64,000 bases of DNA, from positions 124,001 through 188,000 of the forward strand of contig NZ_JBFAPA010000016.1 of the NCBI RefSeq assembly GCF_040675465.1. The letters run 5' to 3'. Below the pieces are notes generated by a model. That model ran no database searches and was not told the DNA's origin. It was given only the letters and a program-made list of their open reading frames with translations. Positions 45,200-54,133 of this stretch are shown in pieces (the stretch's first letter is position 1; each line of letters begins with the position of its first letter). Position numbers and translations under genes: made by a program. The DNA comes from Kibdelosporangium sp040675465 (GTDB lineage: Bacteria; Actinomycetota; Actinomycetes; Mycobacteriales; Pseudonocardiaceae).

Positions 45200-45820
45200 A
45201 TGGCCGTGACGAAGGTGGCCAGGACGCTCGGCCTGGCCGGGGTCGCGCTGGCGATCCTGCTGATCGGCGTGCTGCACGTCGTCCCGCCCTCGTCACAGGT
45301 GAGCGCCGTCCGCCGCACCATCAGCGAATACGCGCTGCTGGAGGACGGGTGGGTGTTCAACCTCGGGGTCACAGCATTGGCTATCGGTTCCCTGGCCGTG
45401 ATCGTGTCACTGGTCAGTCGTGCTGTGATCAAGCCGATCTCGGTACCGTCCGCGCTGATCGCCGTCTGGAGCGCGTCGCTGCTGCTCATCGTGGCGTTCC
45501 CGAAGAACAACTGGGCGATCGGGCCGAGCATGGGCGGGACGGTGCACCGGACGGCGAGCGTGGTGGCGTTCGTCGCGCTGCCGCTCGCCGCGATCATCGT
45601 CGGCCGGATGACCCGCAATCCGTGGCCGTTGTGGCTCGGGGTGCTGTCGTTCCTGTGGTTCGCGGTGATCCTGGGCGCGGTGCTCATGCAGCCGGTGACG
45701 GGAACGCGGTGGTGGCTGGCGATCCCGTTGGGCGCGGTCGAACGAGGGATGCTGCTCACCGAGGTGCTGGCCGTGGCCGCGCTCGCGCTGACGCCGGTCC
45801 GGCAACCGTTGAGAGTTTAA
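45200..45820 (+). CDS. DUF998 membrane protein
   Basis: A 206-residue membrane protein with about six helices, starting at ATG 45200 (GGAGGT upstream). The first helix is LGLAGVALAILLIGVLHVVP. SAVRRTISEYALLEDGWVFN is the typical DUF998 segment, in which the SEYALL motif is conserved. Family function is unknown. It is divergent from the hypothetical pair and 50 bp upstream of the PaaX-type gene. Confidence 0.82.
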   Translation: MAVTKVARTLGLAGVALAILLIGVLHVVPPSSQVSAVRRTISEYALLEDGWVFNLGVTALAIGSLAVIVSLVSRAVIKPISVPSALIAVWSASLLLIVAFPKNNWAIGPSMGGTVHRTASVVAFVALPLAAIIVGRMTRNPWPLWLGVLSFLWFAVILGAVLMQPVTGTRWWLAIPLGAVERGMLLTEVLAVAALALTPVRQPLRV

Positions 45821-45869
45821 TTTTCTACAAAACCCTGGCGGATATTGGGAATCCTGTACGATCCGGCGG

Positions 45870-46703
45870 ATGAGCAAGCCTGTGGTCACCCGGCGCCGGG
45901 AGGTCAGCCACACCAGTGCGCGCTCCCTGCTGATGACCTTACTCGGTGAGTACGTCCTGCCACGCGGAGTCCCCGTCTGGACGTCCGCGCTGGTGGACAC
46001 GCTGGCCACGTTCGACGTCGAGGAGAAGTCGGCGCGCCAGGCGCTGGCCCGCACCGCGGCCGAGGGCTGGATGGAGTCCGACCGGGTGGGGCGGCGGGTC
46101 CGCTGGTCGCTCACCGCGCCCGGCCGCAAGCTGCTCACCGAGGGCGCCCGCCGGATCTACGAGTTCGGCAAGTCGGAACGGCCGTGGGACGGGCAGTGGC
46201 TGGTCCTGCTGGTGTCCGTGCCGGAGTCCAAAAGGGATCTCCGGCACCGGCTGCGCACCCGGCTGACCTGGGCCGGGTTCGGCTCACCGGAGGCGGGCGT
46301 GTGGATCTCGCCGGACGTCAGCCGCCAGGACGAGGCGGCCGAGATCCTCGACTCGCTGGACCTCTCCCGCGGCGCGATGTCGTTCGTGGCCACCTACGGC
46401 ACCATCGGCGAGGTCGGCTCGATGGTCGCCCGCGCCTGGGATCTGTCCGAAGTGGAGCGCCGGTACGAGGACTTCATCGCCGGGTTCAGCGAGCTGGAAC
46501 TCCTCGACGGGCCGGCCGTGCTGCACGCGCAGACGTTGCTGGTGCACGAGTGGCGGCGGTTCCCGTTCCTCGACCCGCAGCTGCCGTCGGACCTGCTGCC
46601 GGAGAACTGGCGCGGCAAGCAGGCCGCGCAGCTGTTCCACCGCAGGCACCAGGAATGGCGACCGGCCGCGCAGGAGCACTGGGACCAGCTGCAAAGCCGG
46701 TAG
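45870..46703 (+). CDS. PaaX family transcriptional regulator
   Basis: A 277-residue regulator with the three PaaX parts. The N-terminal winged helix reads SARSLLMTLLGEYVLPRGVP then VWTSALVDTLATFDVEEKSA; the middle domain has WDGQWLVLLVSVPESKRDLR; and the C-terminal domain has HEWRRFPFLDPQLPSDLLPE, a hallmark of the family. PaaX repressors usually respond to phenylacetyl-CoA, but many actinomycete members have other targets and there is no paa gene here. TACGAT seven bases before the ATG suggests a leaderless start. Confidence 0.92.
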   Translation: MSKPVVTRRREVSHTSARSLLMTLLGEYVLPRGVPVWTSALVDTLATFDVEEKSARQALARTAAEGWMESDRVGRRVRWSLTAPGRKLLTEGARRIYEFGKSERPWDGQWLVLLVSVPESKRDLRHRLRTRLTWAGFGSPEAGVWISPDVSRQDEAAEILDSLDLSRGAMSFVATYGTIGEVGSMVARAWDLSEVERRYEDFIAGFSELELLDGPAVLHAQTLLVHEWRRFPFLDPQLPSDLLPENWRGKQAAQLFHRRHQEWRPAAQEHWDQLQSR

Positions 46704-46726
46704 CGCCCGCTGGGATACTCGATGAC

Positions 46727-48463
46727 GTGGGAAAGCTGCTGCATGGGGACATCGGACAGGAACTCGGCCGCCGGGTGGCGGACGCGGTTCGCACCGCGCT
46801 GGATCTTCAGATCACTCCGGCCGAGGCGCTGATCCGCCCGTCCACGCGACCGGGTGCGGACTACCAGTGCAACGCGGCGATGGGCCTGGCCAAGCGCCTG
46901 GGCCGGCGCAACCCCCGCGAGGTGGCCGAGGAGATCGTCGCCGCCCTGGACGCCGATGACCTGGTGGAGACGCCCGATGTGGCCGGCCCCGGGTTCGTCA
47001 ACCTGACCCTGCGCACGGAGTTCCTTGCGCGGCACAGTGTTTCGCTGCTCGCGGACCGCAGGCTGGGCGTGCCGGCCGCCGAGTCGCCGCGCCGGATCGC
47101 GATCGACTACTCCAGCCCGAACGTGGCCAAGGAGATGCACATCGGGCACATCCGGTCGACCATCATCGGCGACGCGATCGCCCGGCTGCTGCGGTTCCAG
47201 GGCCACGAGGTCATCCCGCACAACCACCTCGGCGACTGGGGCACGCCGTTCGGCATGCTGATCGAGCACCTCCTCGACGAGGGCACCGGCGCGGACCACA
47301 AGATCAGCGACCTCAACGGGTTCTACCAGGAGGCGCGCAAGAAGTTCGACGCCGACCCGGACTTCGCCGACCGCTCGCGCCGCCGGGTGGTGCTGCTGCA
47401 GGGCGGCGACGAGCGGACTTTGGCGCTGTGGCAGGACCTGGTCGACGAGTCCACCCGGCACTTCGAGAAAGCCTATGAGCTGCTTGGCATCGGGCTCACG
47501 CACGACGACCTGTACGGCGAGAGCTTCTACAACCCGTACCTCGCCGACACCGTCGAAGAGCTCGAGCGCAAAGGACTGACCCAGGTCAGCGACGGCGCTT
47601 TGTGTGTGTTCCCAGCGGGTTTCACCAACCGCGAGGGCGAGCCGCTGCCGTTGATCATGCGCAAGAGCGACGGCGGCTACGGTTACCACAGCACCGACCT
47701 CGCCACGGTCCGGTACTGGACCGGCGAACGGCACGTCGACGATCTGCTCTACGTCGTCGGAACCCCGCAGTCCCAGCACTTCCAGATGGTCTTCGCGGCC
47801 TCGCGGGACGCGGGCTGGCTGACCGGGGACCACAGCGCCGTGCACATCGGGTTCGGCTCGATCCTCGGCGAGGACGGCAAGACCATCCGCACCCGCGCGG
47901 GCGGTTCGCTCAAGCTGATGGAGCTGCTGACCGAGGCGATCGAGCGCGCGGCCAGGATCGTCGAGGAACGCGGCGAGATCGAGGACCCGCAGGAGCGCGC
48001 CGAGCTGGCCCGCGCGGTCGGCCTCGGTGCGGTGAAGTACGCCGACCTGTCCAACGACCGGGAGAAGGACTACGTGTTCTCCTGGGAGAAGATGCTGGCC
48101 ATGGACGGCAACACGGCCGTCTACCTGCAGTACGCCAACACGCGGATCCTCTCCATCCTGCGCAAGGCCACGGCCGAGCCCGGCGAGATCACGCTGACCG
48201 AGCCCGCCGAGCGCGCGCTGGCGTTGCGGCTGGCCCAGTTCCCGGCCGCGGTGCAGACCGCGATCGAGCTGTACGCCCCGCACAAGCTCACGACGTACCT
48301 GTACGACCTGGCCACCTCGCTGAGCTCGTTCTACGAGAACTGCCCGGTGCTCAAGGCCGAACCGCCGGTGCAGGCCTCGCGGCTGGCGTTGATCACCCTC
48401 GTCTCGCGCGTCCTGACGCTCGGCCTTGAGCTGCTCGGCATCAAGGCGCCGAACCGGCTGTGA
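46727..48463 (+). CDS. argS: Arginyl-tRNA synthetase
   Basis: A 578-residue class I aminoacyl-tRNA synthetase that charges tRNA-Arg. The N-terminal Arg-tRNA-synthetase additional domain starts at GTG 46727; the HIGH motif is NVAKEMHIGHIRSTIIGDAI; the KMSKS position is occupied by GEDGKTIRTRAGG, normal for ArgS; and the DALR anticodon-binding domain ends the protein (YDLATSLSSFYENCPVL). Upstream open frame is antisense-type extension over PaaX and was rejected. It has no upstream partner gene; a second ArgS may exist elsewhere in the genome. Confidence 0.95.
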   Translation: MGKLLHGDIGQELGRRVADAVRTALDLQITPAEALIRPSTRPGADYQCNAAMGLAKRLGRRNPREVAEEIVAALDADDLVETPDVAGPGFVNLTLRTEFLARHSVSLLADRRLGVPAAESPRRIAIDYSSPNVAKEMHIGHIRSTIIGDAIARLLRFQGHEVIPHNHLGDWGTPFGMLIEHLLDEGTGADHKISDLNGFYQEARKKFDADPDFADRSRRRVVLLQGGDERTLALWQDLVDESTRHFEKAYELLGIGLTHDDLYGESFYNPYLADTVEELERKGLTQVSDGALCVFPAGFTNREGEPLPLIMRKSDGGYGYHSTDLATVRYWTGERHVDDLLYVVGTPQSQHFQMVFAASRDAGWLTGDHSAVHIGFGSILGEDGKTIRTRAGGSLKLMELLTEAIERAARIVEERGEIEDPQERAELARAVGLGAVKYADLSNDREKDYVFSWEKMLAMDGNTAVYLQYANTRILSILRKATAEPGEITLTEPAERALALRLAQFPAAVQTAIELYAPHKLTTYLYDLATSLSSFYENCPVLKAEPPVQASRLALITLVSRVLTLGLELLGIKAPNRL

Positions 48464-48491
48464 CACTCGTCAACTGAGGGTTATCACCCGG

Positions 48492-48520
48492 TTGACGTAG
48501 TGCTTGAGGTGCGATACATG
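48492..48520 (+). promoter_or_regulatory. Probable leaderless promoter of the ADP-ribosylglycohydrolase operon
   Basis: TTGACG (48492-48497) and TACATG (48515-48520) are separated by 17 bases. The ATG at 48528 lies seven bases after the -10, so transcription should start at or beside the initiation codon. No ribosome-binding site is present, consistent with a leaderless mRNA. Confidence 0.6.
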
Positions 48521-48527
48521 TTTAGAC

Positions 48528-49517
48528 ATGCCTGAACAGGTGCGGCAGCGAGCCCTGGGCGCGTTCTACGGCCTTGCGCTCGGTGACGCCCTGGGGATGC
48601 CCACTCAGGCGATGTCACGTGACCAGATCGCCCAGCGCTACGGCCGGGTGACAACGCTGCTGGACGCGGCCGACGACCAGCCGGTCGCGCCGGGAATGCC
48701 CGCCGGCACGATCACCGACGACACCGAGCAGGCCATCCTGCTCGCCCGGTTGTTCGTCGAGGGCGCCGGCCGGATCGACCCGCACGCGTTCGCCGAGGCG
48801 TTGCGCGCGTGGGAGGCCGACATGCTCCGGCGTGGATCGCTGGACCTGCTCGGGCCGTCCACCAAGCGCGCGCTCGACCAGCTCGCCGCGGGCGCCGACC
48901 CCGGCGAGGCGGGCAGCACCGGCGACACCAACGGCGCGGCGATGCGGGTGACCCCGATCGGCATCGCGGTCCGGCCCGGCGCCGGCCTCGTCGACGCGGT
49001 CGTCCAGGCCAGCCAGGTCACGCACAACACCAGTCTGGGGATCGCGGCCGCCTCCGCCATCGCGGCCGCGGTCTCCACCAGCATCGACGGCGCCTCCCTG
49101 ACCGTCGCGCTGGACGAGGCCGAACGCGCCGCCGAAGCGGGCGCGCGGCACGGCCATTGGATGCCCGGCGGGGAAATCTCGCCCCGGATCCGCTGGGCCC
49201 GTCAGTGGGTGCGCGGAATGGACGCCGCACACCTGGCCGACGCGATCGCCGAGGTCATCGGAACCTCAGTAGCCGCACAGGAGTCCGTTGTCGCGGCGAT
49301 CGCGTTGGCCGAATCCCTCGGTGACTCCCCCGTCGAGGCGCTGACCCTGGCGGCCGAGATCGGCGGCGACACGGACACCGTCGCGGCCATGTGCGGGGCC
49401 ATCCTGGGCGCACAGTACGGAGTCGAAGGATTGCCCGGCGAACTGGTCGATACAGTGAGACGGGTGAACGGACTTGATCTTGAAACGCTCGTCGACGACC
49501 TGCTGAAGCTGCGATGA
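48528..49517 (+). CDS. ADP-ribosylglycohydrolase (DraG family)
   Basis: A 329-residue DraG-like hydrolase that removes ADP-ribose from proteins or small molecules. The fold has ALGAFYGLALGDALGMPTQA, then GTITDDTEQAILLARL with the first metal Asp pair, and IGGDTDTVAAMCGAILGAQY with the second metal site (GGDTDT). These residues coordinate two Mg2+. It overlaps the PfkB kinase gene by an ATGA junction, indicating co-translation and a shared task such as recycling ADP-ribose or processing a nucleoside-related sugar. Confidence 0.92.
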   Translation: MPEQVRQRALGAFYGLALGDALGMPTQAMSRDQIAQRYGRVTTLLDAADDQPVAPGMPAGTITDDTEQAILLARLFVEGAGRIDPHAFAEALRAWEADMLRRGSLDLLGPSTKRALDQLAAGADPGEAGSTGDTNGAAMRVTPIGIAVRPGAGLVDAVVQASQVTHNTSLGIAAASAIAAAVSTSIDGASLTVALDEAERAAEAGARHGHWMPGGEISPRIRWARQWVRGMDAAHLADAIAEVIGTSVAAQESVVAAIALAESLGDSPVEALTLAAEIGGDTDTVAAMCGAILGAQYGVEGLPGELVDTVRRVNGLDLETLVDDLLKLR

Positions 49518-50371
49518 ACGGGCGGCTCGTGCACACCGGCCAGGTGGTGATCGACCTGGTCATGCGGGTCGAGGCGATGCCCCCGGTCGGCGGCGACATC
49601 CTCGCGTCGGACTTCCAGCAGTTCGTCGGCGGCGGGTTCAACGTGATGGCCGCGGCCGCGCGCTCCGGCGCCGACGTCGTCTACGCGGGCAGTCACGGCA
49701 CCGGCCGGTTCGACCCGGGCGTCCGGGAGACCATGGCCGCCGAGGGCATCGTGCTCGCGCACAAGGCGACCGCCGAGGACACCGGGGTCTGCTTCGTGAT
49801 CCTGGACGCCTCCGGCGAGAGAACGTTCATCACCAGCCCGGGCGCGGAGGGCGTGGTCCGGCCGGTGCCGTTGCAGCCCAGCGACATCCTCTACGTGACC
49901 GGGTACAGCCTGACCCACGAGGTCAACCGGGCCGCGCTGATCGAGTGGCTGCCGCAGGTCGGCGACGCCCGCGTGCTGCTGGACCCGAGCCCGCTGGCCG
50001 CGGACGTCCCGCTGGACGTGTGGCGCGCGCTCGCCCCGCACGTGGACATCCTGAGCTGCAACGCGACCGAGGCCAAGGCACTGTCCGAAGTGGACTTCCC
50101 GATCCGGGTGCTGCGCGACGGCGCCAAGGGCTGCGTGCTCATCCGCGACGGCGTCGAGCTGCGCATCCCCGGGTTCCCGGTGGACCCGGTGGACACCAAC
50201 GGCGCCGGGGACACCCACTGCGGGGTCCTGGCCGCGGAACTGTTGCTGGGCAACACCTTGGAGACGGCCGCGCTGCGCGCCAACGCGGCCGCCGCGATCT
50301 CGGTGACCCGGTTCGGCCCGGCGACCGCGCCCACCTGGTCCGAGGTCAACGAGCTCGTTCAGAGCAGGTAG
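49514..50371 (+). CDS. PfkB family carbohydrate kinase
   Basis: A 285-residue sugar or nucleoside kinase. The first PfkB signature GGGFNVMAAAARSGADVVYA lies near residue 40, and the second, VDPVDTNGAGDTHCGVLAAE, near 230 contains the catalytic Asp. YfhQ-like/ribokinase size and order are normal. It is coupled to the ADP-ribosylglycohydrolase. A ribose, ribosylated base or ADP-ribose fragment is a reasonable substrate guess, as inference. Confidence 0.92.
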   Translation: MNGRLVHTGQVVIDLVMRVEAMPPVGGDILASDFQQFVGGGFNVMAAAARSGADVVYAGSHGTGRFDPGVRETMAAEGIVLAHKATAEDTGVCFVILDASGERTFITSPGAEGVVRPVPLQPSDILYVTGYSLTHEVNRAALIEWLPQVGDARVLLDPSPLAADVPLDVWRALAPHVDILSCNATEAKALSEVDFPIRVLRDGAKGCVLIRDGVELRIPGFPVDPVDTNGAGDTHCGVLAAELLLGNTLETAALRANAAAAISVTRFGPATAPTWSEVNELVQSR

Positions 50372-52029
50372 CCGAGCACGAACTCCTTGTTGTAGCCCTC
50401 GCAGTCGGCGTGGATCGAGTCGAAGTGACCGCCGGAGTAGGTGCAGCGGTAGATCGGGTGCGATCCCACCCCGGCCGGGGCCGCGGTGAAGGCGAAGCCG
50501 AGCGTGCCGAGCACCTTGTGGCCCTCGCACTTGGCGTCCGCCGAGGTGAAGTGGTCGTCGCTGGTGTTGACCTGGCAGGCGTACAGCTTGCGGGTACCGG
50601 CTTCCGACGCGGCGACCAGCGACCCGATCGGGAACTCCTTGTTGTAGCCCGCCGGCGCCGGAACCCCGGCGGTCGCGCTCATGTGCGGGCCCTTCGGGTT
50701 GACGAACCGGGTCAGCGTGACGAGGGTGCGCGGCGGCGGCGCGGGCGACGAGGGCGGCGGCGTTTGTCCTGGCGGGACCGGTTGCCCGGGAGGCGGGGCC
50801 TGGCTCGCCGACTTGGTGACGGTGACCGTTCCCGGAGCGGGCACAGTGGACGATGTCGTCGGTGGCGCGGAAACGCTTGCGGACACGGAAGAAGCGGTGC
50901 TGGTCGGGGTCTCGGCGACGGCGACCACAGTGGACGTTCCAGGCGCCGGGCCTGCCTCGCCGGACGATGACGTCGGCGTGACCAGGAAGACGGTGACCAG
51001 CGCGGCCACCACCAGGCCGGACGCCCCGGCCAACAACAGCACCCGTTTGTTCGCGGGCTTGCGCTTCGGTTCCCACTCGTCGGACCCGGCCCAGTGCACC
51101 GGCGCGGGCGCGGCCGGCGGCGGCTGCTCCTCGGCGAACCCGTCCTGCCACGGCTCGCGCGGCAACGTGTTGCGCCGCACCGCTTGTACCCGGACCGTCG
51201 GCGGCTCCACGACCTGCGTCGAGTCGCCGGTCTGGATGGCCTTGAGCTGCTCGCGGGCCTGGGTGGCGGTCAGCCGGTTCTCGGCGGGCTGGGTGAGCAG
51301 GCCCATGATCACGTCGGCCAGCGGGCCCGTGCAGCGGCTCAGACCCGGCTCGTCGTAAAGGATCGCGTGCATGGTCGCCGCTGTCGTCTCGCGGTTGAAC
51401 GGCGAGTACCCCTCGACGGCGTGGAACAGCGTGGCGCCCAAGGCCCACAGGTCTGCGGCGGGCGACGGCGGCGAGCCGGTGAACAGCTCCGGCGACATGT
51501 ACCCGGGCGAGCCCATGATGCCGCCGGTCATGGTCAGGTTCGGGTCGTCCATCGCCCGCGCGATGCCGAAGTCGGCCAGCTTCACCCGGTCGCCGGGCAG
51601 CACCATGATGTTGCTGGGCTTGACGTCCCGGTGCACGATCCCGGCGGCGTGCGCGGTCTCCAACGCCCCCAGCACCTGTACGCCCAGCGCGGCGACACGG
51701 TCGGCGGAAAGCGCGCCCTGCTCGGCGATGAGGTCGGCCAGGGTCGGCGCCTCGACCAGTTCCATCACGATGAACGTGACGCCACCCTCGGACACCACGT
51801 CGTACACCGTGACCACGGCCGGGTCGTTGAGCCGGCCGGCGGTGCGCGCCTCGCGCAGCACCCGCTCCAGGTAGATGTTGCTCTCGGACGTGGACAGCCC
51901 GTGCGGCGTGGAGATCTCCTTGAGCGCGACCTGGCGGCCGATCACCTGGTCGTCGGCGCGCCACACGACACCCATGCCGCCCCGGCCAAGTTCGTCGCGG
52001 ATGGCATACCTACCAGCCACAACTCTCAC
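50359..52029 (-). CDS. Ser/Thr protein kinase with duplicated Cys-containing extracytoplasmic domain
   Basis: A 556-residue Hanks kinase. Residues 1-265 hold the kinase domain (GRGGMGVVWRADD, VALKEIS, IVHRDVKPSNIMV, ADFGIARAM). One membrane helix lies near 326-346 (RVLLLAGASGLVVAALVTVF). The extracytoplasmic part has a Ser/Thr/Pro linker of about 90 residues and two related modules, each with YNKEF...LG and C...HF.S...CEG motifs (NTSDDHFTSADAKCEG and SGGHFDSIHADCEG). No PASTA repeats. The modules are probably disulfide-bonded ligand sensors. The gene is convergent with PfkB (13-bp overlap). Confidence 0.92.
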   Translation of the reverse strand: MRVVAGRYAIRDELGRGGMGVVWRADDQVIGRQVALKEISTPHGLSTSESNIYLERVLREARTAGRLNDPAVVTVYDVVSEGGVTFIVMELVEAPTLADLIAEQGALSADRVAALGVQVLGALETAHAAGIVHRDVKPSNIMVLPGDRVKLADFGIARAMDDPNLTMTGGIMGSPGYMSPELFTGSPPSPAADLWALGATLFHAVEGYSPFNRETTAATMHAILYDEPGLSRCTGPLADVIMGLLTQPAENRLTATQAREQLKAIQTGDSTQVVEPPTVRVQAVRRNTLPREPWQDGFAEEQPPPAAPAPVHWAGSDEWEPKRKPANKRVLLLAGASGLVVAALVTVFLVTPTSSSGEAGPAPGTSTVVAVAETPTSTASSVSASVSAPPTTSSTVPAPGTVTVTKSASQAPPPGQPVPPGQTPPPSSPAPPPRTLVTLTRFVNPKGPHMSATAGVPAPAGYNKEFPIGSLVAASEAGTRKLYACQVNTSDDHFTSADAKCEGHKVLGTLGFAFTAAPAGVGSHPIYRCTYSGGHFDSIHADCEGYNKEFVLGYLL

Positions 52030-52073
52030 GGCACACCCCCAGTCGCGTTCGAGGAGGGCATGCTATCGGGCGG

Positions 52074-52997
52074 TCAGCGCAACGCGGCCAGCAGCATCGG
52101 CAACTGAACGCCCGCGGCCTCCGCGAGCGCGCGGACCTGTTCCGGCGCCGGCGCGAGCGGGTGGATGTCCCTGGTCGAGGGCAGGCCCTCGCCGCCGCCG
52201 AACTTCGACTGCGGGGTGGTCGGCGGCACGATCCGGTAGATCCGCCAGCGCGGCACGGTCGACTCGGCCATGGCGAGGGTGTCCCCGCGCCACAGCAGCA
52301 CGGTCGACTTCTTGGTGTTGCGCGCCAGCACCACGCACGGGCTCGTGATCAGCGTCGCCGCGCGGGCCGCGACCCGCAGCGGGGTGCGGAAGTCGCCGTC
52401 GATCACCCACACGTTGTCGATCAGCTCGACGTGCCAGCCCTCGGCGTCCAGCGCGGCCAGGATCTCCGCGTTCGGGTCGTCCGCGGCCGCCATCGCCAGC
52501 GCGACCAGGTCGCGTACCTCCGACTCGGTGACCACCCGGGCGTGCAGCTCGGTCGAGGACACCAGGAACCGGAAGATGGTCTCCTCCTCGGCGAAGGCGA
52601 CCCACTCCTGGCAGGCCTCCCACGCCGAGCGGGCGATCAGGTCCGGGCCCGCGCCGCCGTGCAGGTTCGCGTCCTGCAGCAACAGGGCCAGGCCGATGGC
52701 GATCATGGACAGCTGCTCGTCCGACGGGTCCTCGTCGGCCGGCCGCAGGGCGAGCACCAGGTCGCGGACGTCGCCGCGCCAGCTCTCGTCGGCGCCCCAG
52801 ACCCCGGCCGCCAGCAGCTTGAGATAGCCGCGCATGACGGTCAGCCGTTGGTTGAGCGGGGCTTGCGGGCCGGTCGAGGCCAGCCAGCGACGCGCCCTGG
52901 TCCGGTACTCGGAATGCTCTGCCTGCGGGACGCTCTGGGGTAGCCGTTCTACCTGAGAATCAATGTCATTGCCCTCAGTGACGGTTTGATCGCTCAG
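52074..52997 (-). CDS. Hypothetical soluble protein; possible CTG start
   Basis: A 307-residue soluble protein. Segments WEACQEWVAFAEEETIFRFL and NVWVIDGDFRTPLRVAARAA look conserved and well folded. Immediately after a perfect AGGAGG there is no ATG/GTG/TTG but a CTG at 52997, six bases downstream. The only standard upstream start is TTG 53048 without a ribosome-binding site, and the next ATG (52835) would remove a plausible N-terminus. Start is thus uncertain. No known domain; it lies between the second Ser/Thr kinase and the divergent efflux operon. Confidence 0.6.
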   Translation of the reverse strand: MSDQTVTEGNDIDSQVERLPQSVPQAEHSEYRTRARRWLASTGPQAPLNQRLTVMRGYLKLLAAGVWGADESWRGDVRDLVLALRPADEDPSDEQLSMIAIGLALLLQDANLHGGAGPDLIARSAWEACQEWVAFAEEETIFRFLVSSTELHARVVTESEVRDLVALAMAAADDPNAEILAALDAEGWHVELIDNVWVIDGDFRTPLRVAARAATLITSPCVVLARNTKKSTVLLWRGDTLAMAESTVPRWRIYRIVPPTTPQSKFGGGEGLPSTRDIHPLAPAPEQVRALAEAAGVQLPMLLAALR

Positions 52998-53152
52998 TGT
53001 CCCCCTCCTCTGTGCGCACCTGCACGCCCACCAGCCTCTCCCATCCAACCGCGGACTGCAAGATCAAGTGGGTCTGGGATGCAACGTCACAGCGCCGGAA
53101 AGCGTCTGGCACAGTGAAAGAATCACCAAAACGGACCTGGGGGGTAAAACAG

Positions 53153-54133
53153 GTGCGAATTGTTCCCGTGCTCGGGCTCGCGCTCGTCCTGGCCGCGTGC
53201 AGCACGCAGGCGCCGGAGAAACCCAGCCCAGGCCTCGCCCCGCGCGGCACGACGATGACCTCGGCGAAGCCGTCCCGGCAGGACCTGACCAACAAGGTCA
53301 GCCTGACCGGGAAGGTGACCATCAACCCGGTGTTCGGGATCGTCGCCCCAGTCGCGGGCCAGATCCGGTACCTGGACGTCAAGGCTCCGGACAAGACACC
53401 GGTGAAGCCGACCAAGGTGGGCACGGTGAAGTCGACCTCGATCGAGGTGCCCGCCGGGTCGGTGTTCGCCGGGCGGCTGGTGGACGACAAGTCGACGGTG
53501 ACCGTGGGCATGCCGGTCGCGTCGGCCAAGTACATCGGCTACGGCATCGTCGCGGACATCACCGGCGACCAGGCGTACAAGCTGTCCGACGCGCTTTCCT
53601 CGGTACAGGCCCAGATCAAGAGCGGCCCGGGGCCGTTCCCGTGCACCGTGCTCGGCACGATCGCCGCGCTGCCCGCGGGCTCGATCCCCGAGCCGCCCCC
53701 GCCGTCCACTCCCCCGGCCGGTCCCACCGGCGCCCCCGGCCCGGCCGGTCCGCCGCTTCCCGGTCCCGGCGGGGCGCCGCAGCAGGACAAGAAGCCGGAC
53801 CCGTCCGAGGCCACCGGGATGCGCCTGGTGTGCACGGCGCCCGCGGACGTGAAGCTGATCAACGGCGCCGCCGCGACCGTCGAGGTGATCACCGAGAAGG
53901 CCACGAACGTCATGGTCCTGCCGGTCGAGGCGGTGGCAGGCGCGCAGGGCAAGGGCAAGGTCGACGTGCTGTCGGCGGACGGGTCGCGGCAGACCAAGGA
54001 CGTCGAGCTGGGCCTGACCGACGGCAAGGTCATCCAGATCAAGTCGGGCCTGACCGGCGACGAGACGGTCGCCGTGCCGGGGCCGAACCTGCCTCCGGGG
54101 CCGGACAACGGGAACGGCGGGCTGGGCAAGTGA
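53153..54133 (+). CDS. Lipoprotein efflux adaptor, MacA-like, with Pro/Gly-rich insertion
   Basis: A 326-residue lipoprotein from GTG 53153. The signal reads VPVLGLALVLAACSTQAPEK with lipobox LAAC. The rest resembles periplasmic adaptors of MacAB/RND efflux pumps: beta-barrel and lipoyl-like segments flank an insertion of about 45 residues rich in Pro and Gly. Adaptors in Gram-negatives have a long alpha-hairpin there; this Gram-positive version replaces it with a Pro/Gly-rich spacer. TGA overlaps the ATPase GTG (GTGA), so the three genes form one unit. Confidence 0.82.
   Translation: MRIVPVLGLALVLAACSTQAPEKPSPGLAPRGTTMTSAKPSRQDLTNKVSLTGKVTINPVFGIVAPVAGQIRYLDVKAPDKTPVKPTKVGTVKSTSIEVPAGSVFAGRLVDDKSTVTVGMPVASAKYIGYGIVADITGDQAYKLSDALSSVQAQIKSGPGPFPCTVLGTIAALPAGSIPEPPPPSTPPAGPTGAPGPAGPPLPGPGGAPQQDKKPDPSEATGMRLVCTAPADVKLINGAAATVEVITEKATNVMVLPVEAVAGAQGKGKVDVLSADGSRQTKDVELGLTDGKVIQIKSGLTGDETVAVPGPNLPPGPDNGNGGLGK

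Noticed and set aside
46184..46726. N-terminal extension of arginyl-tRNA synthetase across the PaaX gene
   Set aside because: The extension is an out-of-frame shadow of PaaX (Arg/Gly/Ala-rich), and the ArgS family starts near GTG 46727.
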